A stretch of DNA of 64,000 bases from Raphanus sativus. Taxonomy: Eukaryota > Streptophyta > Magnoliopsida > Brassicales > Brassicaceae. Below are positions 21,757-32,450 of this stretch, piece by piece. Position 1 is the stretch's first letter, and the number at the start of each line of letters is the position of its first letter. The notes under the pieces were generated by a model. That model was given only the letters and a program-made list of their open reading frames with translations, was not told the DNA's origin and did no database searches. Where the stretch lies: contig NC_079516.1 in the NCBI RefSeq assembly GCF_000801105.2, forward strand, positions 46,046,908 through 46,110,907. Reading direction: 5' to 3'. Position numbers and translations under genes: made by a program.

Positions 21757-23734
21757 TCAAGTAAATATGTGATTAGAACCAAAACGCTCTGGTTCACCTT
21801 CGTGCGGGGGCGCCGCAGATGCGGTGGGCAGAATAACAGCTTCTCTCTGTGCCTCAATGAACCTCCTCATCGTCCCTTCGTCGACTCCAAATGCCATCGC
21901 CAACGACGTAAGATTGAGACTCCTCAGTAGCGAGTTCAACCCAACAAGAAACTGAGGCCGGTTCTTGTAAGCCGATGTTGTGAATCCAACAAACTCAAAC
22001 GGTGCGACCCGAGATGCTATCTGGCAAAATGCGAAGTAGCGAGGGATCCAGAACACATCGCCTTCAGAGACTCTCATGTTCATAGCAGTTCCATTTGGAA
22101 GCACCACCTGAATCTCTCCAGAACCGGACGTAACAATACCGTATTCTGTAGCTGTTGGGTTCATATGTGGAGCCATCATCGATCCCTGAAAAAGGGTTTG
22201 GAAATTCCAACGGTTAGTTCCCGTTATAATTGGTTTTATCTGAACCAACTATAGTTTTATATATTACTAATCCAGTATAGTATGGTAATCAACTAAGAGA
22301 TTAGAACTATACCGCAGTGAGATTCACTAGATAAACGCCTACGCCTGAGTATTTGAGAGGCTCGTAATCATCATAATCAAGAGCTTTACTCCACCCATAG
22401 TTGTTTTCGAAATCGTTTTTCCGATCATAGATGTTATAAGAGTCCTCGCACTTGGAAGATCCTGAACCCCGGTTCTTTGTTCCGGTTACATCCAAAATCG
22501 AGCTTACTATGTTCTTCCAAGACCACCATGGGTTGTATTCTTGTTCTTGAGAGGTTCCTTGTTTCATCTCTAAAAGTTTCTTAAGATGCTTATGTTTCTC
22601 TTCGCCTCTCAACCCCAAGAACTCGGTCCACATTGTGGGAGCATGTTCTGTGATGTGCACAATTGGGCCACGGAATTGACTCGCCATCAGCTGTTGCACC
22701 TCGGGTCGAGAAACCTACATAAAGCACAAGACCAATATGAGAATTAAATTGACAGGACTAATATGAGAGTTTCCAACATTAGCTTCTAAATGCATAATAA
22801 ATCCATATTTTTTTAAAGAACATACAGTATTTTAGTGTTAAAAAAAACAATTATAAAAGATGTAACCACAAACGTAAATGCCGAAATAAAAAGAATTTTT
22901 TTATTAAACGCAAGAAAATGATAGAAAATTAATAATCATTTAGGTCGGACTTGTACTAACGTTGAGTGCTGAAGTTAAAGTGTCGGGATCAAAGCCGGCG
23001 AGAACAGACGATGGACCTCCACCAATATAGAACGGCTACACAGAAGCAACAAGTTAAGCCATTCATCAAAATTATTTATAAATCAAATGCGACTTCGATT
23101 AGCTCGAATTAAATGTGGAAGCTGAGTTAAGTACTTGGAAAGTTTCGAAACCAAGACTCTGCGATGGATCAATGCTGCAAATGACATGAAGGCGCTGGCC
23201 ACGACCTGTGTTGAGCAGATAAAAGGCAGAACCAGCTGGAATCCAGTAGATGTCACCTCCTTTCAATCTCTTCTCTCCGAACTCGTCTTTGCATATCACT
23301 CCAAGTGTTGCTTCACCTGCAAGTAAGCATATATGTTGAGAGAGAGAAACTAATGAATTATAGAGATACAGGGAGATGTGAGGGAGGGAGAGAGAGAGAG
23401 AGGGACCTTGACGAATGAAGATGAGGAGGTTAGAGTCAAGATACTGAGGGACAAAGAGGGTTTTGGGTTCCATTGTTAGAAACCCAATGTGCATTGGTTT
23501 CTCAATGATCCTTCCTCTTGGAGATATCACAACTCTCATCTCTCCACCTTCTGATTTGATCACTTGTCTCCACTCTTTCATCATGAACCCTTCTCTTTCT
23601 CTTTCTCCTCCTCCTCCTCCTCCTCCTCCTCCCTGCTCTTCTTCTCCTTCATACCCATTTGATCTCATCATCATAGCTCCATGGAAGAACACAATCAGAA
23701 GTAAAAACGTGAAAATTCTCTTGTTTTTCTCCAT
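21757..23734 (-). CDS. Vicilin-like bicupin seed storage protein (At2g28490-like)
   Basis: Five GT-AG exons (23407-23734, 23135-23316, 22961-23035, 22313-22714, 21757-22185) join to 471 residues. The N-terminus is a signal peptide (MEKNKRIFTFLLLIVFF, to about residue 27). A Gly run and an EREREG tract coded by a GGA-type microsatellite follow. The two cupin barrels are covered by exons 1-2 (MHIGFLTMEP, LKGGDIYWIPAG) and exon 5 (APHMNPTATEYGIVTSGSGE, VSEGDVFWIP). This is the RmlC-like cupin fold of 7S globulins and PAP85-like proteins, stored in protein bodies of seeds. Metal-binding His of enzymatic cupins are mostly absent. An RY motif and a G-box lie 65-120 bp upstream, fitting ABI3/FUS3 and ABA control during seed filling. 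Same place as At2g28490. Intact. Confidence 0.93.
23606..23635. repeat. (CTC)n microsatellite coding poly-Gly
   Basis: An (in-frame) CTC/CCT run within exon 1 of the cupin gene; it codes for the Gly tract and may vary in length between lines. Confidence 0.8.
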
Positions 23735-23797
23735 TTTCTCACTCTCGCTCTAACTCTTTGATGATCCAGAAATGATTTGCTGTGTTTGTAAGAAGAA

Positions 23798-23854
23798 TGC
23801 ATGCGAGTATGTGTAATAAGTAGGAGAATGAAGATGACACGTGTGTCACATGCA
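23798..23854 (-). promoter_or_regulatory. RY and G-box elements of the cupin promoter
   Basis: CATGCA on the minus strand at 23798-23803, CACGTG at 23838-23843 (inside ACACGTGTG) and CATGCA on the plus strand at 23849-23854. RY motifs bind B3 factors (ABI3, FUS3, LEC2) and G-boxes bind bZIPs such as ABI5; together they mark seed storage promoters. Confidence 0.65.
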
Positions 23855-24261
23855 AACATTTGGAGCATTCGTGTCTATACACGCCTTTTATTAGAGTTTA
23901 CATTAACGTTTTCTTTCCACCACCTCTCACCTCGTAAACTCGTTTTGGATTCCTTAGCGGATAAATATTTGAGATTGGAGATCAAATAATCATATAATTA
24001 TCCGACAACGAAATTTGTTACGTGATTATGTTCCAAGTTTGAATAGCTCGCTAGAGAATCTCCAGATCTAGGTGCTGTTCGTTTGCTCACATGGGTGATC
24101 CATCTGGATGAAGATGCAAGTTGATGTTCGTTTTGTACATTAAAATGCTATATCCACATGGATCACCCAACTATATTTATGAAAACTCATCTCAAATTCT
24201 CATCTAAATGAGGGTGAGTCTTTACGGAGCATCTGGATGAAGGTGAGTCTTCACCAAAAAA

Positions 24262-24560
24262 TTGATAATTTTTTTGTCAAAACAAAAAAAATTCTCGCCA
24301 AACCCAAAAATGCAATTTCCCGTCAAAATTGGAAAACACAATTTCTCGTCAAAATCGGAAAAAGATAATTTTTCCAAAACCGGAAAATATAATTTCCCAT
24401 CAAAATCGTTCGTCAAAATCAGAAAAAGGCAATTTTCCGCCAAAACCGGAAAACACAATTTCTCGCCAAAATCGAAAAACACACACTTTCAAGCCAAAAC
24501 CGAGAAATCACAATTTCCCGCCAAAACTGAAAAATATAATTTCCCACCAAACCGAGAAAC
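24262..24560 (+). repeat. Left tandem array, ~28-nt unit
   Basis: Diverged repeats of the type CAATTTCCCGCCAAAACCGG plus AAAA, about ten units. One exact E2F site TTTCCCGCC at 24514-24522. Confidence 0.85.
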
Positions 24561-25587
24561 CACAATTGATAGACCCAAAATTGGGAGGATGGCTTTGGCC
24601 GGATGTTGGATATGAACCGAGAAGGCGAAGGCACTTCCGGAACTGGGATGGAATGAATGGATCGTCAAGAGGAGCGGAATGACTCTTGATATACCCTCGG
24701 TCTAAGGCTAACCACCAAAGAACGGATGTAGTGCGTTGGCTAACCACCAAATAACACACAAAGATGATTGGCTGACCACCAAATCAACAAGCCGGTTCAA
24801 ACCGATGAACTAGCTAAAGAACTCTCTCTCACTCAGAGAAAAGAAGAACAAAGATAAACTCCAAAATGATCTGATTTTATTAATAGATGAGACTACATAT
24901 TTATACTACTTGTAGTCAAAGAGAAATATAAAGAAATTATGGAAAACAATGCATAGAAAAGACAACATTGACTAGAAAATTATTAATGAGTCAAATTTGT
25001 GGAATTTGATGAAGACTGGTCAAGATTGGTGAAATTGAGGCAGACTGGTCAAAGTGAATCTTCAGACACTGTCCAGATTCATTCTGGTCGTGCTCGTCCA
25101 CGGTGAGAATGATCGGGATGTACGCCGGACGATCCACACAGCCCGAATTTGCGAGAACTGAAGATCACCTGATTTGTAAATTGCATAACTTCCACATCTG
25201 AACTCCGTTTGATCTGATTCTTCGTCGAGGAGTTCTGTAATTGAGTTGAGCACATTCTCCAAGTGATTTCATGCGTAGAATCCTCGTGGTTTGGAAGATA
25301 TGAGTCAAACAATGAACATATACCATTACTGCTTCCCATGACCAAACCATGCATGTCTGTTTTGCCCGGTGTGCTATCCAAGGGTGCATCAAAACCAACT
25401 CCTTTTTTAGTGTCACTTAGCTCATCCAGATCCATAGTAGTGTCACTTATCTCACTCAGTTCATCCAGCTCCAAAGTAATGTCACTATCTGATGGAAAAA
25501 TCCCGGTTTGATCAAGCTGGTCGACATGATCCCCATCTTGGGCCGTGTCCATGAACCAAAAAGGATGGTGCTTGATTTTGGTTCTAT
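24561..25587 (-). other. Unique insert between the arrays, possible LTR or gene fragment
   Basis: Flanked by an imperfect inverted repeat (GATAGACCCAAAAT on the left; GATAGAACCAAAAT inverted on the right) next to CAATT words, so it may be a nested insertion. On the minus strand, 24,650-25,100 has a TATAAATATG-like stretch and AATAAAA like an LTR or promoter end. Upstream at 25,100-25,560 an open stretch codes acidic residues (SDSDITLELDELSEIS) that I do not recognise; overlapping frames suggest a frameshift. Function unknown. Confidence 0.4.
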
Positions 25588-26098
25588 CAACAATTTCCCG
25601 CCAAAACCGGAAAACTATCCAAAATCGGAAAACGACATTTTCCGTCAAAACCGGAAAACACACAATTTCCCGCCAAAACCGGAAAAACGTAATTTCCCGC
25701 CGAAACCGAAAAACGCAATTTCTCGGCAAAACTAAAAACGTAATTTCCCGTCAAAACTGGAAAACACACAATTTTTCGTCAAAACCGGAAATAAACAATT
25801 TCCCGCCAAAACCGTAAAAACGTAATTTCCCGCCAAAACCGAAAAATAAAATTTCTCATGAAAACCCGAAAAACGCAATTTCTGGCCAAAGCCGAGAAAA
25901 CGCAATGTCCCACCAAGACCGGTAAAACACAATTTCTCACCAAAACTGGAAAACACACTTTTCTCCAAAACCGAGGAAACGCAATTTCTCGCCGAAAAAC
26001 GTAATTTTCCGGCAAACCAAAAATGCAATTTCCCGTCAAAACTCGAAAAACACAATTTTTCGTCAAAACCGGGAAAATACAATTTCCCGCCAAAAATT
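25588..26098 (+). repeat. Right tandem array with six exact E2F sites
   Basis: About 17-18 diverged ~28-nt units. Exact TTTCCCGCC at 25594, 25666, 25693, 25799, 25826 and 26083. Amplification of E2F sites by transposons is described for Brassica. Confidence 0.85.
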
Positions 26099-26516
26099 TA
26101 GAAACAAGTCTATTTTAACTATTTTAGTAACAAGTTCATCTCGATGTAAATTGTAAGTTAAAAAAAGCAAACAAACATAGTTGCATTCAGATGATTCATC
26201 TAGATGGATAAACGAACTGCAGAAACGAACAACACCTAGGTGGAGCATCTGAATAAGGCATCTAGATGGACCATCTAGATGCATCTTTCAGATGTACAAA
26301 CGAACATGGCCCTATATTAAACTTTTATTTCAAAATAAAATTTGAAGTTATTTAGCAAAAAAAAAAAAATTGAAGTAAAATCCTTTTCAAAAGGATTATT
26401 TGAAAAAATATTTTATTTTGAAAAGTAAAATAATAAATTTATTTTTGTTATTCTTTTTCACCGTAAATTAAAATATGAAATTTTTTATAACAAATCTTTT
26501 TTTTTGCCATCTAAAA

Positions 26517-27765
26517 TCTATACTATTAAAGCAGGATCCTATTTACTTTTTACCTAAACCTGTCCTTTCTTTAATTAACATTACTTATTTCATTAAGGGT
26601 AATTAATTAATATTAATAACACATTTTTATTGGGTCATTTTTTGGATCCAGCCCACTGCCCATATCATCTCTTTTGGACCATTTGGGCCGATTAAGAAAC
26701 TAGATCCAATTCTTATTTTTTTCTCCAAATTCAAATAATTTATTTTCAATCATTATTAATATTTTGTGTAGTGAATAAAAATTAATAACTTAATTATTAT
26801 GTTTTTTCTTTTTAATATAATTTAAGCATTCATAAAAAATATTTGAATTTTTTAATTGAAAAGTATAAATCTTTATTAAAAGTATATAAATTTTTATTAA
26901 AAAATTAACCACATAATAAAATTAATATATCAGAGTTATACCAACTTAGTTCATTAAAAAATAAAGTTTAATTTTCTAAATATAGATACTCATTAGACCT
27001 GGACGTTCAGATACCCATTCGGATACAGATCGGTTCTTTCGGATATCGAGTTTTTCAGGTTTTGAAGTTAAACCCCATTCGGGTTTTGAAATTAAACCAC
27101 ATTCGGGTATTATAAAATTTCGGGTCGGGTTCGAGTCGGGTCTTTCCGGATCCGAGTGGGTTCGGTTCTCATGCATAAGAACCTGCAAAATAATCAAATA
27201 ACCAAAGTATCTGATTCGGTTCAAATTTTTGTATCCAAATTATTCAAAAGTAACCAAAAATATACATTTTATACAGTTTTTGGGTAAACTTTTATCCAAA
27301 CTATCATATTTTATCCAAATATACTCAAAAGTATCGAAAATAACAACTATAGTTAACTTATAATATCAATTTAAAAATTAAAATAATTATAAATATAATT
27401 ATAACATATATTTTTAGATATATTTCAGATATCTTCGGATACTCATTTGGTTCTCGATTCGGGTCGGATTCGAGACCAGTTCTTCGGATATAGCAATTTA
27501 GAACTCATTCGGATATTTACCCCGGGTCTGATCGGATTCGGGATCCTGATTTTCGGGACGGTTTCGGGTTGGTTCTTCGGGTCCGGATATTGTGTTCTGG
27601 CCTATACTCTTTTAAAATGAAACACGATAAAGAAAAATAAAAAAGCTTAAGTCTTTTATAAAAAAACAAATATACAAAAATATGACATCTACTAAATATT
27701 TGTCAAGTTAAAAAAAAATAAAGGAAAATAAACCCGTGCTTTGACAGCGCGGATCAAAATCTAGT
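26517..27765 (+). mobile_element. Non-autonomous Helitron, second copy
   Basis: Starts TCTATACTATTAAAGCAGGA after an A; ends with a stem-loop (CCGTGCT-TTGAC-AGCGCGG, one G-T pair) and CTAGT (27761-27765). No duplication at the flanks; the 3' flanking base is A. It carries a nested MITE at 26995-27603. Confidence 0.75.
26995..27603. mobile_element. MULE-like MITE nested in the Helitron
   Basis: A CGG/TTCGG-rich unit of 609 bp starting AGACCTGGACGTTC and ending GTTCTGGCCT, flanked by ATACTCATT (26986-26994) and ATACTCTTT (27604-27612), one mismatch. Related to the copy at 28773. Confidence 0.65.
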
Positions 27766-28762
27766 ATATATTTTAAAACAAGAGTAAATTACAAAGACCC
27801 AAAACCAGGTCCATATAAACCAAACTACAAGCCCATTTTTATAACAAATCTATGTTTTAAACCTAAGCACTCAAGAACAAAAGTTCTAAAACTATAATTC
27901 ACAATTTTATTTAATTATTTATTAAATTAAAAAATAAATTAATATTGTTAATGAGATCAATTGTTAATGAGGTCATCTCACCAAAAACCAATTACGGATA
28001 CATGTGATTAAGGATCTGACTGGTTCAAACGCAGCGATTGCGGTTACGGGGAGTTTGGGTTTCAAGCGTTATATAGTATTTTATATGACTAACATAACGT
28101 TTGAAAATTATTGTATTTTCGAGATATTTGTGACTGGTTGATTATGAGATATTGCAGCGATTTAATAATAAATTATCAATATAATCATATTATAACATTA
28201 TAAAAAAAATTAAAAACATATTATTGTGATAAAATATAATAAATATTGACTAATAATAATATCAAGTTTATTTATTTAATTTTTTAATTAGTTGAAAGTT
28301 ATAATTTTAATATGATTTTGAAGATTTATATTAAAATTTTTAAAAAAGTATTTTTTTAATATATATATATATATTGTTATATATCCATGTATATTAACTT
28401 TACAAAAATTATGATGAATAGCTACTTTAAAGTTTTTATAAAACAAATTACTATATTTTGTTTGTGAATTTAAATTAATATATAAAAATGTGTATATCTT
28501 TTTATTTATAATATTTTTATTTTAAATTTTAAAATATTCAGGAAAAATAGTTTAATATTTTTTATCCAGCTGCAACTACCCGCAACCGCAAACGCTATCT
28601 GGAACCAGCTTCTGATTTTAAGAAGTTCGGAGTGGTTCGAAACGATTTATAGCGGTTTGTATGATTGTTTTGAAACGCTTTCAACCGCAAAAACTACGTT
28701 TGCGGATGGTAAAGGAGAAACCAGTCAAGCCCTAAAAAGGACTGAATCGTTCCAAAGTCTGT
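27766..28762. other. AT-rich spacer
   Basis: No gene. A patch at 28,565-28,740 (ACCCGCAACCGCAAACGC ... CCGCAAAAACTACG) repeats words seen at 28,030-28,045 and may be another MITE; its ends are not resolved. Confidence 0.45.
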
Positions 28763-28772
28763 AGATTAAGAT

Positions 28773-29449
28773 AGGGCTGGACGTTCGGGTACCCATTCGG
28801 GTTTTGGTTTAGTTCATTCGGGTTTCGGGTTTTCGGGGTCAAAGATTTCAGCCCCATTCGAATATTTCTAAATTTCGGTTCGGGTTCGGTTCGGATCTTT
28901 GCGGGTTCGGTTCGGGTTCGGATAACCCATTTAAAATGTTTTTAAATTTTCAAAATTCATTATATACTTTAAATTTTCAAAATCTATAAGAAAGATAATA
29001 TATTACATATAAATTTTCATAACATATATGTCAAAATACCTTAATTTAACATATAAATTGGTTTTCTTTGAATATTTGGATAAAAAATCAATAGATATTT
29101 AACTATTTTGGTGTTTTCAGTATACTTTAGCTATTTTAAACATTCACTTTTGACTATTTGCATATATTTTCCGAGTATTTCGGAAAATTTAAAGGTATCT
29201 TATATATTTTTAATATTTTTAATATACATTATATGTAAAAACAATGTATATATTTAACTATATAAATTTATTTCGGATACATTCGGGTACCCAAAATATT
29301 TCGGTTCGGATCGGGTTCGGTTTCGGTTCTTTAAATACCGAAATTTTGAACCCGTTCGGATATTTAATCAATTTCGGTTCGAGTTCGATGTTACTTTTTC
29401 GGATTGGGTTCGGTTCGGTTTTTCGGGTTCGGATTTTTTGCCCAGCCCT
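28773..29449. mobile_element. MULE-like MITE, AGGGCTGG family
   Basis: A 677-bp unit with inverted AGGGCTGG ends, flanked by the perfect 10-bp repeat AGATTAAGAT (28763-28772, 29450-29459). Rich in GGTTCGG/TTCGGGT words, no frame. Ten-base duplications fit the Mutator group. Confidence 0.75.
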
Positions 29450-29459
29450 AGATTAAGAT

Positions 29460-30024
29460 ACATGTTCACTTAGCCATAAGCGAAGCTGTTGCCCATAACC
29501 ACTTGTTTGACAGGAACTGGCGTGAACATATTCAAGACCTCTCGAATCAGTCATGACCTCTCGAATCAGTCATGAAGTTGATACGAAAAATCTTGAACAA
29601 GAACTAAATTTAGACACGAAAGATGTTGAAGATCTTGAAGAATCAAACTCTGAAAACTCTAAAAATTGTGAAGAAGAAAACTAAGTCAAATGCTTTCAAA
29701 AGAAAAGTGCAGAACACCTCAAAAACAACTATATACCAAAGTGAAATGACACTCGTCTAAACAAGGTATTTTTATTATATACGATCTGTGCAGGTAAGAT
29801 GGATCAACATAGTGGTTCCTAGAGCTAGTCCATTCCAGCAACAATTGAGGGTTCAAAACCCATAAATATATGCTTTTGTTTTTGCATCCAGATCGTTTGT
29901 TCATGTAATCTTCTTTTTAAAAATCATAAAAAGTTATTTTTGCTTGCATCTAGATCATTGTTAATTGTATCTGGAATCATTGTTAAGTTGTTAGTCGACT
30001 ATTAAAAAAATCATAGAAAGAGTT
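29460..30024. other. Spacer, no gene
   Basis: No coding frame that I can support. A GGGTTCAAAACCC word at 29,850-29,862 resembles a tRNA B-box but no matching A-box or fold was seen. Confidence 0.45.
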
Positions 30025-30272
30025 TGTAACGCCCCGGGCTTCTATGGTTAATGGATTACCCACGTCCGCTTTCTCGGTCTCTGGATCCCATTCCATATGA
30101 CGGTTGTGCGTTAATTTTACAAGGTTTAAAATCATTGTTTACAGGCTCTGCAATCACCATCCGATCTTTTTCCATGCTTTGGCCTCACTCGCACGGTATC
30201 ATGAATCACTTTCCGATAGGTCACCCATCTTTTCAGTACTCCAACCCAAGCACGCTTAACTCTGGAGTTCTA
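30025..30272 (+). mobile_element. Cassandra-type TRIM LTR fragment
   Basis: Begins TGTAACGCCCCGGGC, a usual start of Cassandra-type LTRs, and contains a 5S rRNA-derived segment at its far end. After about 30,275 the similarity stops, without PBS or second LTR, so this is a truncated or solo LTR. Confidence 0.6.
30219..30272 (-). repeat. 5S rRNA-derived segment with A- and C-box words
   Basis: On the minus strand it reads AGAACTCCAGAGTTAAGCGT, GCTTGGG and GATGGGTGACC, matching the internal promoter of plant 5S rRNA with some changes and a shortened middle. Not a full 5S gene. Confidence 0.8.
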
Positions 30273-30634
30273 AATAAAAGTGTAATAAAAAAAGTAAATC
30301 AATTTAGGTGTCAAAGGTAGCAAAATCAATTTTTAAACATTTTCACATATCATAACTCAGAATATTACAGAGTTGTTTGGTTCTGCTTGCATCCGTTTGT
30401 TCTTAGACTGAGTTAAAAAAAATAAAAGAAATCGTAATTGCTCTTTATTAGCAGAGTTCAAATGAAGAGTGATGCTTCATGCATGCTACCAGTCTCTTAA
30501 ATATATCGTTTCAATCTGGTAAGCTACCAATTTTTAGTGAAAAGAACTAATTAATATCATTACTTGTTTTGTCTTTTATTGTTTTGTTTCTGTGTTATAC
30601 TTGATTTCCATGTGTTTCATATTTATATATACAC

Positions 30635-30800
30635 GACCGGTTCTGAACAAAGTCTGATGAAACATTTATCTTAATTCTCCAAAATTTTTGCAAAAAATTA
30701 TATGTATATAAATCTCTAAATTTGTAAAAAAATTTGACCCTCAAATTATTGAATTTTCTATTGACTCGTCTACGATCCCAAAACTTCAGAACCGACCCTC
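30635..30800. mobile_element. hAT-like MITE
   Basis: About 166 bp with inverted ends GACCGGTTCTGAAC and (inverted) GGGTCGGTTCTGAAG, between TATATACA and TATATACC (8 bp, one mismatch), as for hAT elements. Confidence 0.55.
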
Positions 30801-30852
30801 TATATACCATTACTTTAATGACCGGATCTTCTTAAATAAAATCTAATTTGTG

Positions 30853-31156
30853 TGTGGAAGTCCCTTTGGTCCAGTGGCTTGACTAAGGGTTCAATTGCTT
30901 CTACATCCGGAGGTTTGGGGTTAAAACCCCAGAAAATATCAAATTATGCAGATTATGGAGAAACATGTTACATGAGATCTTCAGCTTGGTGTGGGGCGTA
31001 CCATCGAACATGGATCTCATAGGACGGCTCAGAGTGATGCAGTCAGGCAGGTATTCTCACAGGGTGGTAGAATTGTCGGCTGTAAAATCGTCTTTGTAAT
31101 ATTCTCACCATTGTAATAGCATAATTAATCGATAATAATCGACTCAGACGTTAAAG
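30853..31156 (+). mobile_element. tRNA-derived SINE with 15-bp target duplication
   Basis: Flanked by AAAATCTAATTTGTG at 30838-30852 and 31157-31171. An A-box-like TGGTCCAGTGG at about 30,870 and a degenerate B-box (GGGTTAAAACCCC) about 45 bp later suggest a tRNA-type Pol III promoter. It ends GACGTTAAAG without a long A run. Probably one of the Brassicaceae SINE families. Confidence 0.75.
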
Positions 31157-31171
31157 AAAATCTAATTTGTG

Positions 31172-32009
31172 AGAATATATTGGAGAGAACTGTTATGAAT
31201 CTGTGATAAATTAATAACGCTTAATTATTGGCAATCAGATATATGAAATAACAATAGCAATGAAAAACATGTCATTATAATTTTGGTGCGACCATTAACT
31301 AATAATTCCTTATTTGATATATTGACTAGATTTCATATAGTAGTTCATTTGGATATATCCGATATTGGCATCCGTCACAAGTGACTTCCAAAAATCGTCG
31401 CTAGTTACGACTGATTAGCAACAATTTTTGACTGGAATATACCGACCAAGTAGTTACGGAAAATGAGCGTCACATGTGACTACGTGCACGTCAACTTGTT
31501 AGCATGTTTTAAGGTGGAGAAGAAAAATCTCACTCTAACTCATTACTATACTTTAGTTATTTTGATCCAATTATCAAAAAAAAAAATCTTATAACTAGGT
31601 TCATGTTCGTATCATCTTATGCATATATAGTGTTACAGAAAAAAGTTATAAAAAAAAAGGGAACTCGGTTTATGTTTCTTTTGGCTTCATGTAAAATATG
31701 TACTAAACTCATATATTACAAACTGTGCATACCATTTTTTTTTTTTTAAATTTAGCTATAACGAATCTAAAACCAAAGATAGTCTATTCAGAAAACCACA
31801 CCTCTTGTTTAAGGTCTAAGGCTACCAAAACCGCTGTGGCAAAAAAAAAAAGAGCTACCAAACTTTTATCTTAGTCAAAAATTGCGATATAGTTATCCAG
31901 ATTAGATTAATATAATTATACTTGGAGATTTGTATATAAAATATTCGTGTCTTATATCTTTTATTTGATATAGTGAACCCGGTTTTATTCAAATTAAATA
32001 AATATGGAT
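31172..32009. other. Spacer with one micro-insertion
   Basis: No gene. GCTACCAAA at 31821-31829 and 31854-31862 flanks 24 bp ending GGCAAAAAAAAAAAGA, an A-tailed stub similar to the tail of Sadhu-like copy D. Confidence 0.5.
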
Positions 32010-32450
32010 ATGTCTACTACAAGAAAATGTTGTCTTAACAACGATGATTTTTTCATTGCTAATTTTTTGTTATAGAATAAGACCGGATTCACTATATCAT
32101 CATATATTCGTGGATGGTCTTATTTGATATCGTGAACCCGGTGTTATATGATCATTTTCGTTGCTAATTTGTTGTTATAGAAAATTTACGATGCTTTAAT
32201 GATTAATCATTATTCATTGTTAACATTCTTTGTTAAGGATAATATAATCATAAATACGTGGTGATGTTGCGAAAAACATATTTCATAGTAAAAAGATCAT
32301 TATCCATTCAACATAAAATTTGAAAAGAAAAGTTAAATCTTTGTTAATGTTACAAAAAATTAACAACAATTCGAAGTTAATTTGTTGTTAATGTTACAAC
32401 AAATTAACAACAACTTGAAGTTAATTCGAAGTTTTATTAATAATATTTTA
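32010..32450. mobile_element. Probable CACTA-derived fragment
   Basis: TACTACAAGAAAATGTTG resembles a CACTA terminus with one change, followed by sub-terminal words (GTTGCTAATTTGTTGTTATAG, AACAACAATTCGAAG) repeated in both directions. The opposite end is not seen. Confidence 0.35.

Larger units (their letters stand above)
24071..26311. mobile_element. PIF/Harbinger-like transposon with two E2F-site arrays
   Basis: A 2,241-bp unit between 3-bp CTA duplications (24068-24070, 26312-26314). Terminal inverted repeats: GGTGCTGTTCGTTTG on the left; on the right, inverted, GGCCATGTTCGTTTG. Subterminal GATCCATCTGGATG-like words are repeated near both ends. A GG start, 3-bp duplication and GTTCGTTTG are typical of PIF/Harbinger. 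No transposase is visible. Inside are two arrays and a ~1-kb non-repeated segment. Confidence 0.75.

Noticed and set aside
26339..26385. Further A-tailed micro-insertion near 26,358
   Set aside because: The flanking repeat is only 7 bp (TTGAAGT) in AT-rich DNA, too weak to count.
26493..26517. T-run stub TTTTTTTTGCCATCTA before the second Helitron
   Set aside because: Its minus strand resembles the tail of Sadhu-like copy D, but the flanking repeat is just 6 bp.
29840..29870. tRNA gene from GGGTTCAAAACCC
   Set aside because: No cloverleaf, A-box or acceptor stem could be built around it.
30219..30272. Functional 5S rRNA gene
   Set aside because: Only about half of the 5S length, with an altered middle, inside an LTR-like unit.
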